Assembly: GCA_018377235.1 (NCBI GenBank)
Contig: JAGZZT010000004.1
Location: 124,001 to 188,000, forward strand
DNA from: Clostridium sp.
GTDB taxonomy: Bacteria > Bacillota > Clostridia > Lachnospirales > Lachnospiraceae
Length of the DNA: 64,000 nucleotides
Direction of reading: 5' to 3'
A program made the position numbers and the translations under genes. A model generated the notes under the pieces. It searched no databases and had not been told where the DNA came from. It saw only the letters and a program-made list of their open reading frames with translations. Shown piece after piece: positions 6,274-13,277 of this stretch. Each line of letters begins with the position of its first letter. Position 1 is the first letter of the stretch.

Positions 6274-6909
6274 TTGACAATAGGAGAACGAATAAAAGAA
6301 CTCAGAGAGCGTTTAGGGATGAGCCAGGTAGATTTTGCTACAAAAATCAACGTGTCTAAACAGTCTCTATATAAATATGAAAATAATATTATTACAAACA
6401 TACCATCTGACAAGATAGAAGCTGCTGCCAAAATAGGGAATGTATCTCCTTCCTATCTTATGGGATGGGAGAACAATATTTCTCCTATAAATAATGGAAC
6501 AAAAGAGAAAAAAAGAGGTGTCACTATCAATGTCCTGGGCCGTGTAGCCGCTGGTATTCCAATCGAAGCGGTAGAGGATATTATAGATACAGAAGAAATA
6601 TCTGAAGCCTTAGCCTCTACGGGGGAATTTTTTGGTCTGCTCATTGATGGAGATAGCATGGAACCGGATATCCACAAAGGCGATACCGTTATTGTCCGTC
6701 AGCAAAATGATGCAGAGTCTGGTGAAATTGTCATTGCTATGGTAAACGGAGGCGATGCTACCTGTAAAAGGCTTATTAAATATGCAGAAGGGATTAGTCT
6801 GGTATCCCTTAATAATAACTATGCTCCTATGTTTTTCTCAAATAAGGATGTCGCTGAAAAACCTGTGCGAATTATTGGAAAAGTTGTTGAAAGTCGCAGA
6901 AAGTGGTAG
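6274..6909 (+). CDS. C1-like repressor with S24 autoprotease domain
   Basis: An N-terminal XRE domain (IKELRERLGMSQVDFATKIN, recognition helix NVSKQSLYKYENN) precedes a LexA/S24 domain. The Ala-Gly cleavage site is in GRVAAGIPIEA, the nucleophile serine in DGDSMEPDIHKGD and the lysine in TCKRLIKY. DNA damage would activate RecA-stimulated self-cleavage and release the lysogenic state. The start is placed at TTG 6274, 8 nt after AGGAGGG, giving 211 aa. The upstream ATG at 6256 lies at the predicted transcription start and would be leaderless. It is divergent from the Cro-like gene and shares its operators. Confidence 0.85.
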   Translation: MTIGERIKELRERLGMSQVDFATKINVSKQSLYKYENNIITNIPSDKIEAAAKIGNVSPSYLMGWENNISPINNGTKEKKRGVTINVLGRVAAGIPIEAVEDIIDTEEISEALASTGEFFGLLIDGDSMEPDIHKGDTVIVRQQNDAESGEIVIAMVNGGDATCKRLIKYAEGISLVSLNNNYAPMFFSNKDVAEKPVRIIGKVVESRRKW

Positions 6910-6970
6910 ATGTGGCTATCTGTATCCATTTGTGGAAATAAAAGATGACATAGAAGGGGAGGGAGGAGAA

Positions 6971-7162
6971 ATGAAACGGCCCGATTCTGACTACACATAT
7001 TTAGAATGGATCACTGGACTTCGCATGAGTGTTAATACTACTTGTGATTTAGAGATTATGAGGATCTCCCATGATGATGACGACGAACGGCCTTGGGAGT
7101 TCATAAAAAAAATTCAATCCTATGTGGAATATTACAAAAAGCAGATTCCAGATGACCTTTAA
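6971..7162 (+). CDS. Hypothetical element protein, 63 aa
   Basis: ATG 6971 follows a strong GGGAGGGAGGAGAA, 61 bp after the repressor stop. The protein is short and acidic, with a helical core (LEWITGLRMSVNTTCDLE), a run of aspartates (SHDDDDERPW) and a C-terminal helix (FIKKIQSYVEYYKKQI). It is probably cotranscribed with the repressor. No family was recognised. Confidence 0.65.
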   Translation: MKRPDSDYTYLEWITGLRMSVNTTCDLEIMRISHDDDDERPWEFIKKIQSYVEYYKKQIPDDL

Positions 7163-7190
7163 GCATCTTTAAGGTGAAAATGGAGATGAT

Positions 7191-7216
7191 TTGACAATAT
7201 AATATACTTACCAAAG
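7191..7216 (+). repeat. Dispersed motif copy 2 (TTGACAATATAATATACTTAC)
   Basis: TTGACAATATAATATACTTA at 7191-7210 is identical to the first 20 bp of the copy at 8176. No -35 element lies 17 bp upstream of TATAAT, so it is not a plain promoter. Confidence 0.65.
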
Positions 7217-7271
7217 GTAACCGTCACGCTCTTGTATTTTTTATAACGCCTTGCAAGGAGGTAAATTATTT

Positions 7272-7520
7272 ATGATGTATCCATACATGACTTTAAACGA
7301 TGACACTGAAATTACCCATTCTGAAATGAAACCTGACGGACGTGTTAAAGTGTATTTTGAGACGCCGGATGATAATGGCGGTTTTCGAAACGCTACCTGC
7401 TATCTTCCGGATTATACCTGGGAAAATATATCAGGTTACTCAGCTCTGGAGATGGAATACTTCAAGCACCTGCTCTGGAACAATGCCCACCTGATCATAG
7501 AGTTTTCGCAGGAGGGATGA
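7272..7520 (+). CDS. Hypothetical element protein, 82 aa
   Basis: The start is ATG 7272 behind GCAAGGAGGTAAATTATT; a second ATG follows directly. The protein looks like a small beta-rich fold (GRVKVYFETPDDNGGFRNAT) ending in a helix (ALEMEYFKHLLWNNAHLIIEF). No signal peptide, membrane helix or catalytic motif is visible. Proteins of this type are found as cargo in clostridial elements. Function is unknown. Confidence 0.65.
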   Translation: MMYPYMTLNDDTEITHSEMKPDGRVKVYFETPDDNGGFRNATCYLPDYTWENISGYSALEMEYFKHLLWNNAHLIIEFSQEG

Positions 7521-7608
7521 TTTGAAATAAGGCTACCGCAATACCACTGACTTTAGACAGTGTGATTAGATAATTCACTTTAATTTGTATGTTTAAAAGG
7601 AGGTTCCT

Positions 7609-8154
7609 ATGTTACTCAAAAAAGAACTCTATACTTCCGATGATTACTGGAATCTTCCAGAAGGCGAACGGGCCGAACTGATTAACGGCCAGTTTTATGC
7701 GATGGCTCCGCCCAGCCGGATTCATCAGGAATTGGTAATGGAGTTATCTGCTACTCTCAGAGACTATATTAAGTCTCATGGCGGAAACTGTAAAGTCTAC
7801 CCCTCTCCCTTCGCCGTCAATCTGGATGCAGAGGATAAGAACTGGGTGGAACCGGATATTTCCGTTATCTGCGATAAGTCCAAGCTGACAGACCGTGGCT
7901 GCTCCGGAGCTCCGGATCTAATTGTAGAAATCGTATCTCCCTCCAGCCGAAAAATGGACTATGTGTGGAAAGCCGGACTTTATATGGATGCTGGCGTCCG
8001 GGAATACTGGATCGTAGATCCAGTCAAGGAATGCACGACGAAATATCATTTTGAGGAAGACAGCGCGCCTGTCATTGTTCCTTTTTCGACGGAGCTGAAA
8101 GCGGAAATTTATCAGAAGCAGCTCTCCATCTGTATAGCGGGGCTTTTAGAATAG
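7609..8154 (+). CDS. Uma2-family (DUF820) PD-(D/E)XK nuclease-like protein
   Basis: The 181-residue protein matches the Uma2 pattern: N-terminal YTSDDYWNLPEGERAELING, then VEPDISVICDKSKL with the PD-D strand. LIVEIVSPSSRKMDYVWKAG follows, supplying the E-x-V/S core of the PD-(D/E)XK fold, then REYWIVDPV. ATG 7609 has AAAAGGAGGTTCCT upstream. Family members are predicted endonucleases of unsettled function, often carried by cyanobacteria and mobile elements. Here it is cargo between the repressor operon and the small toxin. Activity is not shown. Confidence 0.8.
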   Translation: MLLKKELYTSDDYWNLPEGERAELINGQFYAMAPPSRIHQELVMELSATLRDYIKSHGGNCKVYPSPFAVNLDAEDKNWVEPDISVICDKSKLTDRGCSGAPDLIVEIVSPSSRKMDYVWKAGLYMDAGVREYWIVDPVKECTTKYHFEEDSAPVIVPFSTELKAEIYQKQLSICIAGLLE

Positions 8155-8175
8155 CCCTGCTATGTGGGAACCACC

Positions 8176-8197
8176 TTGACAATATAATATACTTACC
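8176..8197 (+). repeat. Dispersed motif copy 3
   Basis: TTGACAATATAATATACTTA at 8176-8195, upstream of the small toxin gene and in inverted orientation to the copy at 8424-8450, so the two bracket the toxin-antitoxin locus. Confidence 0.65.
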
Positions 8198-8257
8198 CGG
8201 GCAGCCGGGAGGGCGTGCGTGCCATCCGTCCTGAGTCTTGACAGGAGGATGATGCTT

Positions 8258-8338
8258 ATGAGTACATATGAAGAAATGCAGATTTTACTCACCTTTGCTT
8301 TGCTAGTTGTTGCAATTCTGAATCTGAAAAATAAGTAA
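8258..8338 (+). CDS. Holin-like toxin peptide, type I toxin-antitoxin
   Basis: The 26-residue peptide MSTYEEMQ followed by ILLTFALLVVAILNL and a lysine-rich end fits the putative holin-like toxin family (short MSTYE start, one membrane helix, basic tail). The start ATG 8258 is preceded by GACAGGAGGATGATGCTT. Overproduced peptides of this family depolarise the membrane. An antisense RNA gene runs toward it from the right and its terminator overlaps the last codons, the classic type I arrangement (as in txpA/RatA). The element probably uses it for maintenance. Toxicity is inferred from the family. Confidence 0.75.
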   Translation: MSTYEEMQILLTFALLVVAILNLKNK

Positions 8339-8431
8339 GCCGCCCTGCTCCTTGGCCGGATGGGCGACTTACTAAAGTTATAATATTCTGCCAGGACGGA
8401 TAGGCTTAATCTATCTTCCGGCTGTCTTGTT
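8326..8431 (-). ncRNA. Candidate antisense RNA antitoxin
   Basis: A consensus promoter on the minus strand (TTGACA, reverse of 8461-8466; 17-bp spacer; TATAAT, reverse of 8438-8443) drives transcription toward the toxin gene. A terminator ends it: AGTAAGTCGCCC (reverse of 8362-8373) pairs with GGGCGGCTTACT (reverse of 8334-8345), then TATTTTTC. The predicted RNA is about 105 nt, has no coding capacity, and covers the toxin's stop codon and 3' UTR. It is the expected antitoxin of a type I pair. Transcription is inferred. Confidence 0.65.
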
Positions 8432-8450
8432 AAGTATATTATATGTCAAA
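8424..8450 (-). repeat. Dispersed motif copy 4 (inverted)
   Basis: On the minus strand TTTGACATATAATATACTTA is followed by ACAAGAC. The motif contains the -10 element of the antisense RNA promoter, so a protein binding it would control the antitoxin. Confidence 0.65.
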
Positions 8451-8466
8451 GAAATTTATTTGTCAA
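8438..8466 (-). promoter_or_regulatory. Promoter of the antisense RNA
   Basis: TTGACA and TATAAT, both perfect consensus hexamers, are separated by exactly 17 bp on the minus strand. Confidence 0.75.
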
Positions 8467-8650
8467 ATATGAAAAATCGGCCTCCCTGTTGGCGCAGGAA
8501 AGCCGAGTACTGCTTTTCTGGACAGACAAGCGCCCGAAGAAAAACATAATATATCACACAAATATATTGTATCATCTTCGGGGAGCAGCCGCAATCAGAA
8601 CATTTGTTCAGACTGGCTGTTATTTTTGTACTCAAAAAGGAGGTAACAGT

Positions 8651-9667
8651 GTGGCTACACCGAAGAAACTACCGTCAGGGAACTGGCGAATCCAGGTATA
8701 TGATTATACCGATGTGTATGGAAAAAAACACTACAAAAGCTTCACAGCACCCAGTAAAAATCAGGTGAAACTCATGGCAGCTGAATGGGAGGCAGGAAAA
8801 GTCGCAGAGGATCCGGATAATATCAACCTCTTCGATGCGATTGAAAACTACCTAAAAGTTAAGGAAGGTGTTCTCTCTCCTTCTACCATTCGAGGGTATG
8901 TAGGGCTACACAAAAACTATTTCACCGGCCCGTTAGGGCAAAAACGGCTTAAAGATTTGACGAATACTGCTGTCCAAATTTGGGTTGGCGACCTATCATC
9001 AAAAGTAAGCTCTAAAACCGTTCGCAACGCTTACGGCCTACTTTCTGCAACACTCGAAATGTTTTATCCGGACTTCCGTCTAAAGGCCACTCTCCCAGCT
9101 AAACAAAAGCCAGAGCTTTATTGCCCCAGCGACGAAGATGTAAAAACTCTGCTTCGGCATATTCAGGGAACCGAGTTGGAAGTCGCTGTCCTGCTGGCAG
9201 CATTCGGCCCGCTCAGACGTGGTGAAATATGCGCTCTGACTTCCGATGACCTTGAAGGAAAAACTGTTATCGTGAGAAAATCTATGGTAAAAGATTCCGA
9301 GGGAGCGTGGCATATTAAAGAGCCTAAAACATATGGAAGCTATCGAAAAGTAGAACTGCCTGATTTTGTGATTGAAAAAATATCTCAAAAGAAGGGGAAG
9401 ATTGTAAAGATGAACCCAGATTATGTCACTCACCGCTTTGGGCGAGTCTTGAAGACATTAGACATACCACATTTTCGTTTTCATGATTTGAGGCATTACG
9501 CTGCATCTATAATGCATGCGATTGGCGTTCCGGATCAATATATCCTTCAGCGCGGTGGATGGGCCTCAGACAATGTCATGAAAACGGTGTATCGGAATAC
9601 CATTGATTTGGAAACGGTACGGCAAACGAAAAAAATTAACCAGCACTTCGAAGCACTATCGAAATGA
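8651..9667 (+). CDS. Tyrosine site-specific integrase
   Basis: The protein has an AP2-like N terminus (KKLPSGNWRIQVYDYTD), a SAM-like core-binding domain (LFDAIENYLKVKEGVLSPSTIRG) and a catalytic domain. The catalytic residues are visible: R in GPLRRGEICAL, H-x-x-R in FHDLRHYAAS, the GGW box in QRGGWAS, and the nucleophile in KTVYRNTID. Start GTG 8651 is behind AAAAAGGAGGTAACAGT, giving 338 aa; the open frame extends upstream but lacks a ribosome binding site. It lies next to a displaced tRNA 3' end, as expected for an integrase beside its attachment site, and probably catalyses integration and excision of the whole element. Confidence 0.9.
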   Translation: MATPKKLPSGNWRIQVYDYTDVYGKKHYKSFTAPSKNQVKLMAAEWEAGKVAEDPDNINLFDAIENYLKVKEGVLSPSTIRGYVGLHKNYFTGPLGQKRLKDLTNTAVQIWVGDLSSKVSSKTVRNAYGLLSATLEMFYPDFRLKATLPAKQKPELYCPSDEDVKTLLRHIQGTELEVAVLLAAFGPLRRGEICALTSDDLEGKTVIVRKSMVKDSEGAWHIKEPKTYGSYRKVELPDFVIEKISQKKGKIVKMNPDYVTHRFGRVLKTLDIPHFRFHDLRHYAASIMHAIGVPDQYILQRGGWASDNVMKTVYRNTIDLETVRQTKKINQHFEALSK

Positions 9668-9670
9668 TAG

Positions 9671-9692
9671 TATCACACGAAATATCACACGA
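9671..9692 (+). repeat. TATCACACGA direct repeats
   Basis: TATCACACGA occurs at 9671-9680 and 9683-9692, start to start 12 bp, right after the integrase stop; a third near-copy (TATCACACA) is at 8552. Spacing near one helical turn beside the attachment site suggests integrase arm-binding sites. Confidence 0.45.
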
Positions 9693-9696
9693 CATA

Positions 9697-9752
9697 CCGC
9701 AAATCCTTGTAAATGCTAAGGTTGAATACGGGTTCGATTCCCGTCAGCAGCT
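9697..9752 (+). other. Displaced tRNA 3' end: element attachment site
   Basis: ACGGG-TTCGATT-CCCGT (9728-9744) is a perfect T stem-loop followed by CAGCAGC and T, a tRNA acceptor 3' strand with no encoded CCA. CTTGTAA at 9702-9708 could be an anticodon loop with TGT (Thr), but the variable region would be about 5 nt too long and no 5' half is present. It is therefore a remnant, consistent with a tRNA gene (possibly Thr) used as the integration site; the intact copy should lie left of the window. Confidence 0.6.
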
Positions 9753-9766
9753 TATTTAAAAAATGT

Positions 9767-9802
9767 GGAGAGTCTTGAAAAATCGAGGCTCTCCGCTTTT
9801 TA
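9767..9802 (+). terminator. Rho-independent terminator after the attachment site
   Basis: GGAGAG at 9767-9772 pairs with CTCTCC at 9789-9794, followed by GCTTTTT. It probably was the terminator of the tRNA transcript before the element inserted. Confidence 0.7.
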
Positions 9803-10177
9803 TGTATCAGAAATTGGTTTAAGTAGGTTTAACTAGAGCCTTTTGGTCGCAAAAAACCCCTATTTTCAATGTTTTTTCAGCTGGAGGAAAATTTGACTTC
9901 CATCAGCAGCTTATATTGGTTTTTCGTCTGTTCCTGATGACAGCCTTCAACTCGCTAAAGTTTACAAGGATATTTTTTCTCTTTGATGGTTCATTTTAGC
10001 AGTCCATATAAAGAGATGTGAGTCTTTCCACATGACCACCTCCCTTCCGTACCAGTCTAGGAGGCTGCAGCAGGAAGAATATGCCACAAATCTACGATCT
10101 GTTCCATTCGTTTTTCTTCACTTATCCCAGTTCGCTTTAGAAAAAAACTCTCAGCATACTTTCCTGCATAATATAAT
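9803..10177. other. Gene-free stretch at the element-chromosome boundary
   Basis: No supported gene lies here. The one notable sequence is TCAGCAGCTTAT at 9903-9914, a second copy of the end of the tRNA remnant (9744-9755), preceded by TTTGACTTCCA, which loosely resembles a decayed T-loop. It may mark an older integration event. Confidence 0.4.
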
Positions 10178-10218
10178 AAGCCGCTGCCCTGAAAATTTTG
10201 TCTCCAGAGCAGCGGCTT
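10178..10218. terminator. Bidirectional-type terminator
   Basis: AAGCCGCTGCCCTG at 10178-10191 pairs (one mismatch) with CAGAGCAGCGGCTT at 10205-10218. It lies 28 bp after the stop of the leftward c-di-AMP receptor gene. Confidence 0.7.
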
Positions 10219-10246
10219 CATCGTATTTTTCTTTTATTTAACTTTT

Positions 10247-10582
10247 TTAGAATTTTTGAAAATTCTCCACATTTAAAACAAATACCGTGGAACCTCCCAC
10301 CTTCATATTCATGGGAACCGTCATATTTACAGTTGGACAGCAGTTTCCTGCCATAGTCGGCGGGGTATAGACCAGCTGCTCTCTCTGTCCGGACATCTTC
10401 TTAATAATGGAAATAGCCTCATTGACTCTGGCATCGTCAACACCCAGCATAAGGGTCGTACTTTTCTTCTTCAGAAAACCACCCATGGTGGAGAGCTTTG
10501 TAACAAAAAAAGAATTCTGGTTCAATTCGTACACTAAATCGTCCGCGTCTTCGCTTCCGATAATTGCAATGATCATTTTCAT
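10247..10582 (-). CDS. darA: Cyclic di-AMP receptor, PstA/DarA family
   Basis: The protein is a PII-like trimer that binds the second messenger c-di-AMP in the cytosol; its downstream partner is not known. The sequence shows the family N terminus MKMIIAIIGSEDADDLVYEL and the ligand-loop motif TKLSTMGGFLKKKSTTLMLGV. The helix VDDARVNEAISIIKK and the C-terminal strand STVFVLNVENF follow. ATG 10582 is preceded by AACAGGAGGTGCTGCAT and gives 111 aa, the usual length. It stands alone, not beside tmk or holB as in Bacillus. Confidence 0.9.
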   Translation of the reverse strand: MKMIIAIIGSEDADDLVYELNQNSFFVTKLSTMGGFLKKKSTTLMLGVDDARVNEAISIIKKMSGQREQLVYTPPTMAGNCCPTVNMTVPMNMKVGGSTVFVLNVENFQKF

Positions 10583-10726
10583 ATGCAGCACCTCCTGTTC
10601 ATTTTATTATTCTACCATTAAATCACGGATAAGGATACTAAAATTACAGAAAAATTTTAAATTCTTTTCATTTCTGCCAGGATTTTCTTGTAACTCTGTC
10701 TTAGCTCTGCTTTTATCAGCTCTTTT

Positions 10727-11506
10727 TTAAGACTCCAGCCTGTCGATTAGATCTATTAACTCTCCCATATGCTCAATAACATAGTCTGCTCCAGCTTCCT
10801 TAAACTTCTCTGCAGCCTTCTCTTTTGCAGTCTGCCTCTCCATCTCTGTCAAAGAGGCGTACTCTGCCTCGGAAAATCCCATCTCAGAGCTTCCCTCCAG
10901 CACCCCTACGGAAATCACACCTGCGCAGATGCCTTCCTTCACATCAGAAATCGTGTCTCCCACCTTAATCACTCGGTGAACATCGGACAGCCTGAGCTGT
11001 CTCATATTTTCAAATATCATGTAAGGATAAGGCCGTCCCATATTGCCCACGCTATTAGGGGAAATCCAGAAGTCCGGAGCATAGCCGTTTTCCGATGCCT
11101 TTGAAACCACTATTTCCATCATGGCATCTGTATAGCCTGTGGTAGAACCAATTTTAATATTCCGTCTTCTAAGTTCCTCTGCCGTTTCTTTTACAAAAGG
11201 CTTAATTTCAGCATACTCATGGAGAATCCCCATCAGTTTTTCAGCAAATTTATCGTGCATCTGGTCCACATCTTCGTCTGTCCAGGGACGGCCATGTACC
11301 TGCATCCACTCTTTGTTAATGCGATCCATGGAAAGCATGGTCTTAATGTGATCCCATTTCAGCATCCCCATAGGCTTTCTCGTCTCTTCCATCGTTACTT
11401 CAATGCCGTACTCTCTGAAAATCTCTGCAAATGCTCTCACTGGGGCAAAGCAGCCGTAGTCCACCGTTGTCCCTGCCCAGTCAAAAATTACTCCTTCTAT
11501 CTTCAT
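10727..11506 (-). CDS. phnX: Phosphonoacetaldehyde hydrolase
   Basis: PhnX is a HAD-superfamily enzyme that cleaves the C-P bond of phosphonoacetaldehyde to acetaldehyde and phosphate through a Schiff-base lysine. Visible are HAD motif I (FDWAGTTVDYG, aspartate nucleophile at residue 9), the cap lysine region GMLKWDHIK near residue 50, motif II (GSTTGYT) and motif III/IV (VIKVGDTISDVKEG). Length 259 aa is typical. It lies 17 bp after phnW on the same strand, so the pair forms an operon completing the two-step breakdown of 2-aminoethylphosphonate. No phosphonate transporter or regulator is adjacent. Confidence 0.93.
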   Translation of the reverse strand: MKIEGVIFDWAGTTVDYGCFAPVRAFAEIFREYGIEVTMEETRKPMGMLKWDHIKTMLSMDRINKEWMQVHGRPWTDEDVDQMHDKFAEKLMGILHEYAEIKPFVKETAEELRRRNIKIGSTTGYTDAMMEIVVSKASENGYAPDFWISPNSVGNMGRPYPYMIFENMRQLRLSDVHRVIKVGDTISDVKEGICAGVISVGVLEGSSEMGFSEAEYASLTEMERQTAKEKAAEKFKEAGADYVIEHMGELIDLIDRLES

Positions 11507-11523
11507 TATCCGTTCCTCCCTTA

Positions 11524-12615
11524 TTAAGCCTGAGCCATGTATTCCCGCATAATCTCTGTCAGCTTCTCTATATCTTCTTCATAGATCTCTCCGATTACTC
11601 CGATTCGGAAGGTATCCGCATCAGTCAGCTTGCCCGGATAGATGGCGTAGCCTCTGTCCTTGATATAGCGGTACATATCCTGGAAGTCAAATTGCCTTCC
11701 TGCCGGATACAGGAAGGTGGCAATAATCGGTCCCTGCCATGCCTGATCCACATAAAGCTTAAAGCCCAGCTCTTCAAAATTTTTCACTAAAACATCCATG
11801 TTCCTCTGGTAGCGGGCATGTCTGGCCGGAATACCTCCCTCTGCCTCCAGCTCTCTCATTGCCTGGGCAAAGGCCAGAACTACATGAGTAGGAGAAGTGT
11901 AACGCCATTTTCCATCCTTTTCCATGCCTTCCCACTGGTCGTACAGATCCAGACAGAGACTTCTGGCCCTTCCTTTTGTTTCCATCAGAAGACTGCGTCT
12001 GGCAATGATAAAGGAAAAACCAGGAACTCCCTGAATGCACTTGTTAGCGGAGCTTATGAGAAAATCAATGTGCCAATCCTTCACTGGAATATCCACGCCT
12101 GCAAAGCTTGACATAGCATCCACAATAAACGTCTTTCCATATATATGGGACAGGTTTCCGATAGTCTGAATATCATTTAAAATTCCACTGGTAGTCTCGC
12201 TGTGAATCATCATCACATGGGTAATCTCTGGGTGGCTTTTAAGAGCCTCCTCCGCCTTTCCGGCATCCGGAGTCCTGTTATATTCCTGTGTCAGATGAAG
12301 GCAGGAAATCTGGTGGTATTCGCACATCCTGGCAGCTCTCTCCCCGTAAGCGCCGTTGCTTAAAAGAAGCACCTTGCCATCTCTTGGAACGGTACTGCTC
12401 AGCACGCTCTCCACGCCGAAGCTTCCAGAGCCCTGCATCAGGACAGAAGTGTATTCCTCTTCATTGACATGGGCCAGCATTAAAAGGTTCTTTCTGATTT
12501 CCTGTGTAATCTGCTTGTAGTCTTCGTCCCAGGTACAGTGATCAAACATCATCTGCTGCTTGACTGTATCAGTGGTAGTCAATGGTCCCGGTGTCAAAAG
12601 CTTATAATTTTTCAT
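11524..12615 (-). CDS. phnW: 2-aminoethylphosphonate:pyruvate aminotransferase
   Basis: The enzyme moves the amino group of 2-aminoethylphosphonate to pyruvate, giving phosphonoacetaldehyde and alanine, using PLP. Family hallmarks are the N-terminal LLTPGPLTTTDTVKQQM, the DHCTWDEDY segment, MQGSGSFGVESVL, VDAMSSFAG, and the PLP lysine in ISSANKCIQGVPG. Start ATG 12615 follows TTAGAGGAGAATACC and gives 363 aa. It is first in the phnW-phnX operon. An unrelated small membrane gene runs divergently upstream. Confidence 0.94.
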   Translation of the reverse strand: MKNYKLLTPGPLTTTDTVKQQMMFDHCTWDEDYKQITQEIRKNLLMLAHVNEEEYTSVLMQGSGSFGVESVLSSTVPRDGKVLLLSNGAYGERAARMCEYHQISCLHLTQEYNRTPDAGKAEEALKSHPEITHVMMIHSETTSGILNDIQTIGNLSHIYGKTFIVDAMSSFAGVDIPVKDWHIDFLISSANKCIQGVPGFSFIIARRSLLMETKGRARSLCLDLYDQWEGMEKDGKWRYTSPTHVVLAFAQAMRELEAEGGIPARHARYQRNMDVLVKNFEELGFKLYVDQAWQGPIIATFLYPAGRQFDFQDMYRYIKDRGYAIYPGKLTDADTFRIGVIGEIYEEDIEKLTEIMREYMAQA

Positions 12616-12923
12616 GGTATTCTCCTCTAAATAATGAATCTTTGTTCCTATTTTTTCATTCAAACAAATGTCATTTTACTATAAAATTCTAAATATTCAA
12701 TAGAAAATCAGAAGTTTACCATTTATTTTACGATTGTTTTACTTTATACAGAAATAATATCAAGTCTTTTCATTTCTTTTCATAACTTGACAGATTTTTT
12801 ACACTGCATTTTGCGTTACCCGGCTCCTGCACTGGTTCTGTATCTGACTTTATGCTATAATATTTCTACATTTTTATACCTGAAAAACCAGCTTTTATCT
12901 TTGAAACGAGGAAAGGAAGAGAA
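12616..12923. other. Divergent intergenic region, phnW / small membrane gene
   Basis: The region is AT-rich and has no gene. TTGAAT-16 bp-TAAAAT on the minus strand (within 12665-12700) is a possible phnW promoter. TATAAT at about 12856 on the plus strand is a -10 for the small membrane gene with only a weak -35. No riboswitch-like fold was noticed. Confidence 0.4.
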
Positions 12924-13124
12924 ATGACGTATTTATGGCTGCTGATTGTAATTGTTTTGAGTGTTCTAATGATCTTCAATCCAGAGCTGCTGTGGAAAAT
13001 TGAGCACATATTCACAGTCAAGGACGGAGAACCGACAGAGCTGTACTTAGGCCTTATGCGCACAGGCGGCGTATTCCTGCTCCTGTACTCTATTGGCCTC
13101 CTGATCTATTCCCTGGTAAAATAG
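12924..13124 (+). CDS. Small two-helix membrane protein (DUF6199-like)
   Basis: The 66-residue protein has one membrane helix at residues 4-19 (LWLLIVIVLSVLMIFN) and a second at 47-64 (GGVFLLLYSIGLLIYSLV). A loop between them carries the NPELLWKIEH and PTELYLGLMRTGG signatures of the DUF6199 type. ATG 12924 has AAAGGAAGAGAA upstream. It is monocistronic and convergent with the transporter gene. Function is unknown. Confidence 0.75.
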   Translation: MTYLWLLIVIVLSVLMIFNPELLWKIEHIFTVKDGEPTELYLGLMRTGGVFLLLYSIGLLIYSLVK

Positions 13125-13205
13125 CATATATGATTTAGACAAGAGAAAGGCTTTCCAGAAATTAAATGGAAGAAGACGTATTTTCCAGCGGTTTATACTC
13201 AAAAA

Positions 13206-13265
13206 GGGAAGAAGAAATGTTTTCCAGTGACTTTCAATGGAACAGGAAAACATTTCTTTCTTCCC
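13206..13265. repeat. Extragenic palindrome with conserved loop, copy 1
   Basis: A 20/21-bp stem (13206-13225 with 13245-13265, one bulge) encloses a loop which on the minus strand reads TGTTCCATTGAAAGTCACT. The same loop recurs at 30939-30959 and, diverged, at 61202-61221. On the minus strand it is followed by TTTTTGAG, so it probably also terminates the transporter gene. Confidence 0.75.
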
Positions 13266-13277
13266 TTTCGCTCTTTC

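Noticed and set aside
7191..7216. TTGACA and TATAAT next to each other read as a promoter
   Set aside because: Only 3 bp separate the two hexamers; no -35 is found 16-18 bp upstream of TATAAT. Treated as a repeat instead.
9697..9752. Functional tRNA gene
   Set aside because: Only the T-arm and 3' acceptor strand are present; there is no 5' half or D-arm.
1..9760. Conjugative element of the Tn916 type
   Set aside because: Rep and tyrosine integrase would fit, but no FtsK-like coupling protein, relaxase or secretion gene is in view, and the C1/Cro switch with an S24 repressor is phage-like; left undecided.
10032..10241. Rightward 69-residue reading frame after the element boundary
   Set aside because: No ribosome binding site, it runs through the terminator hairpin at 10178-10218, and its composition is not protein-like.
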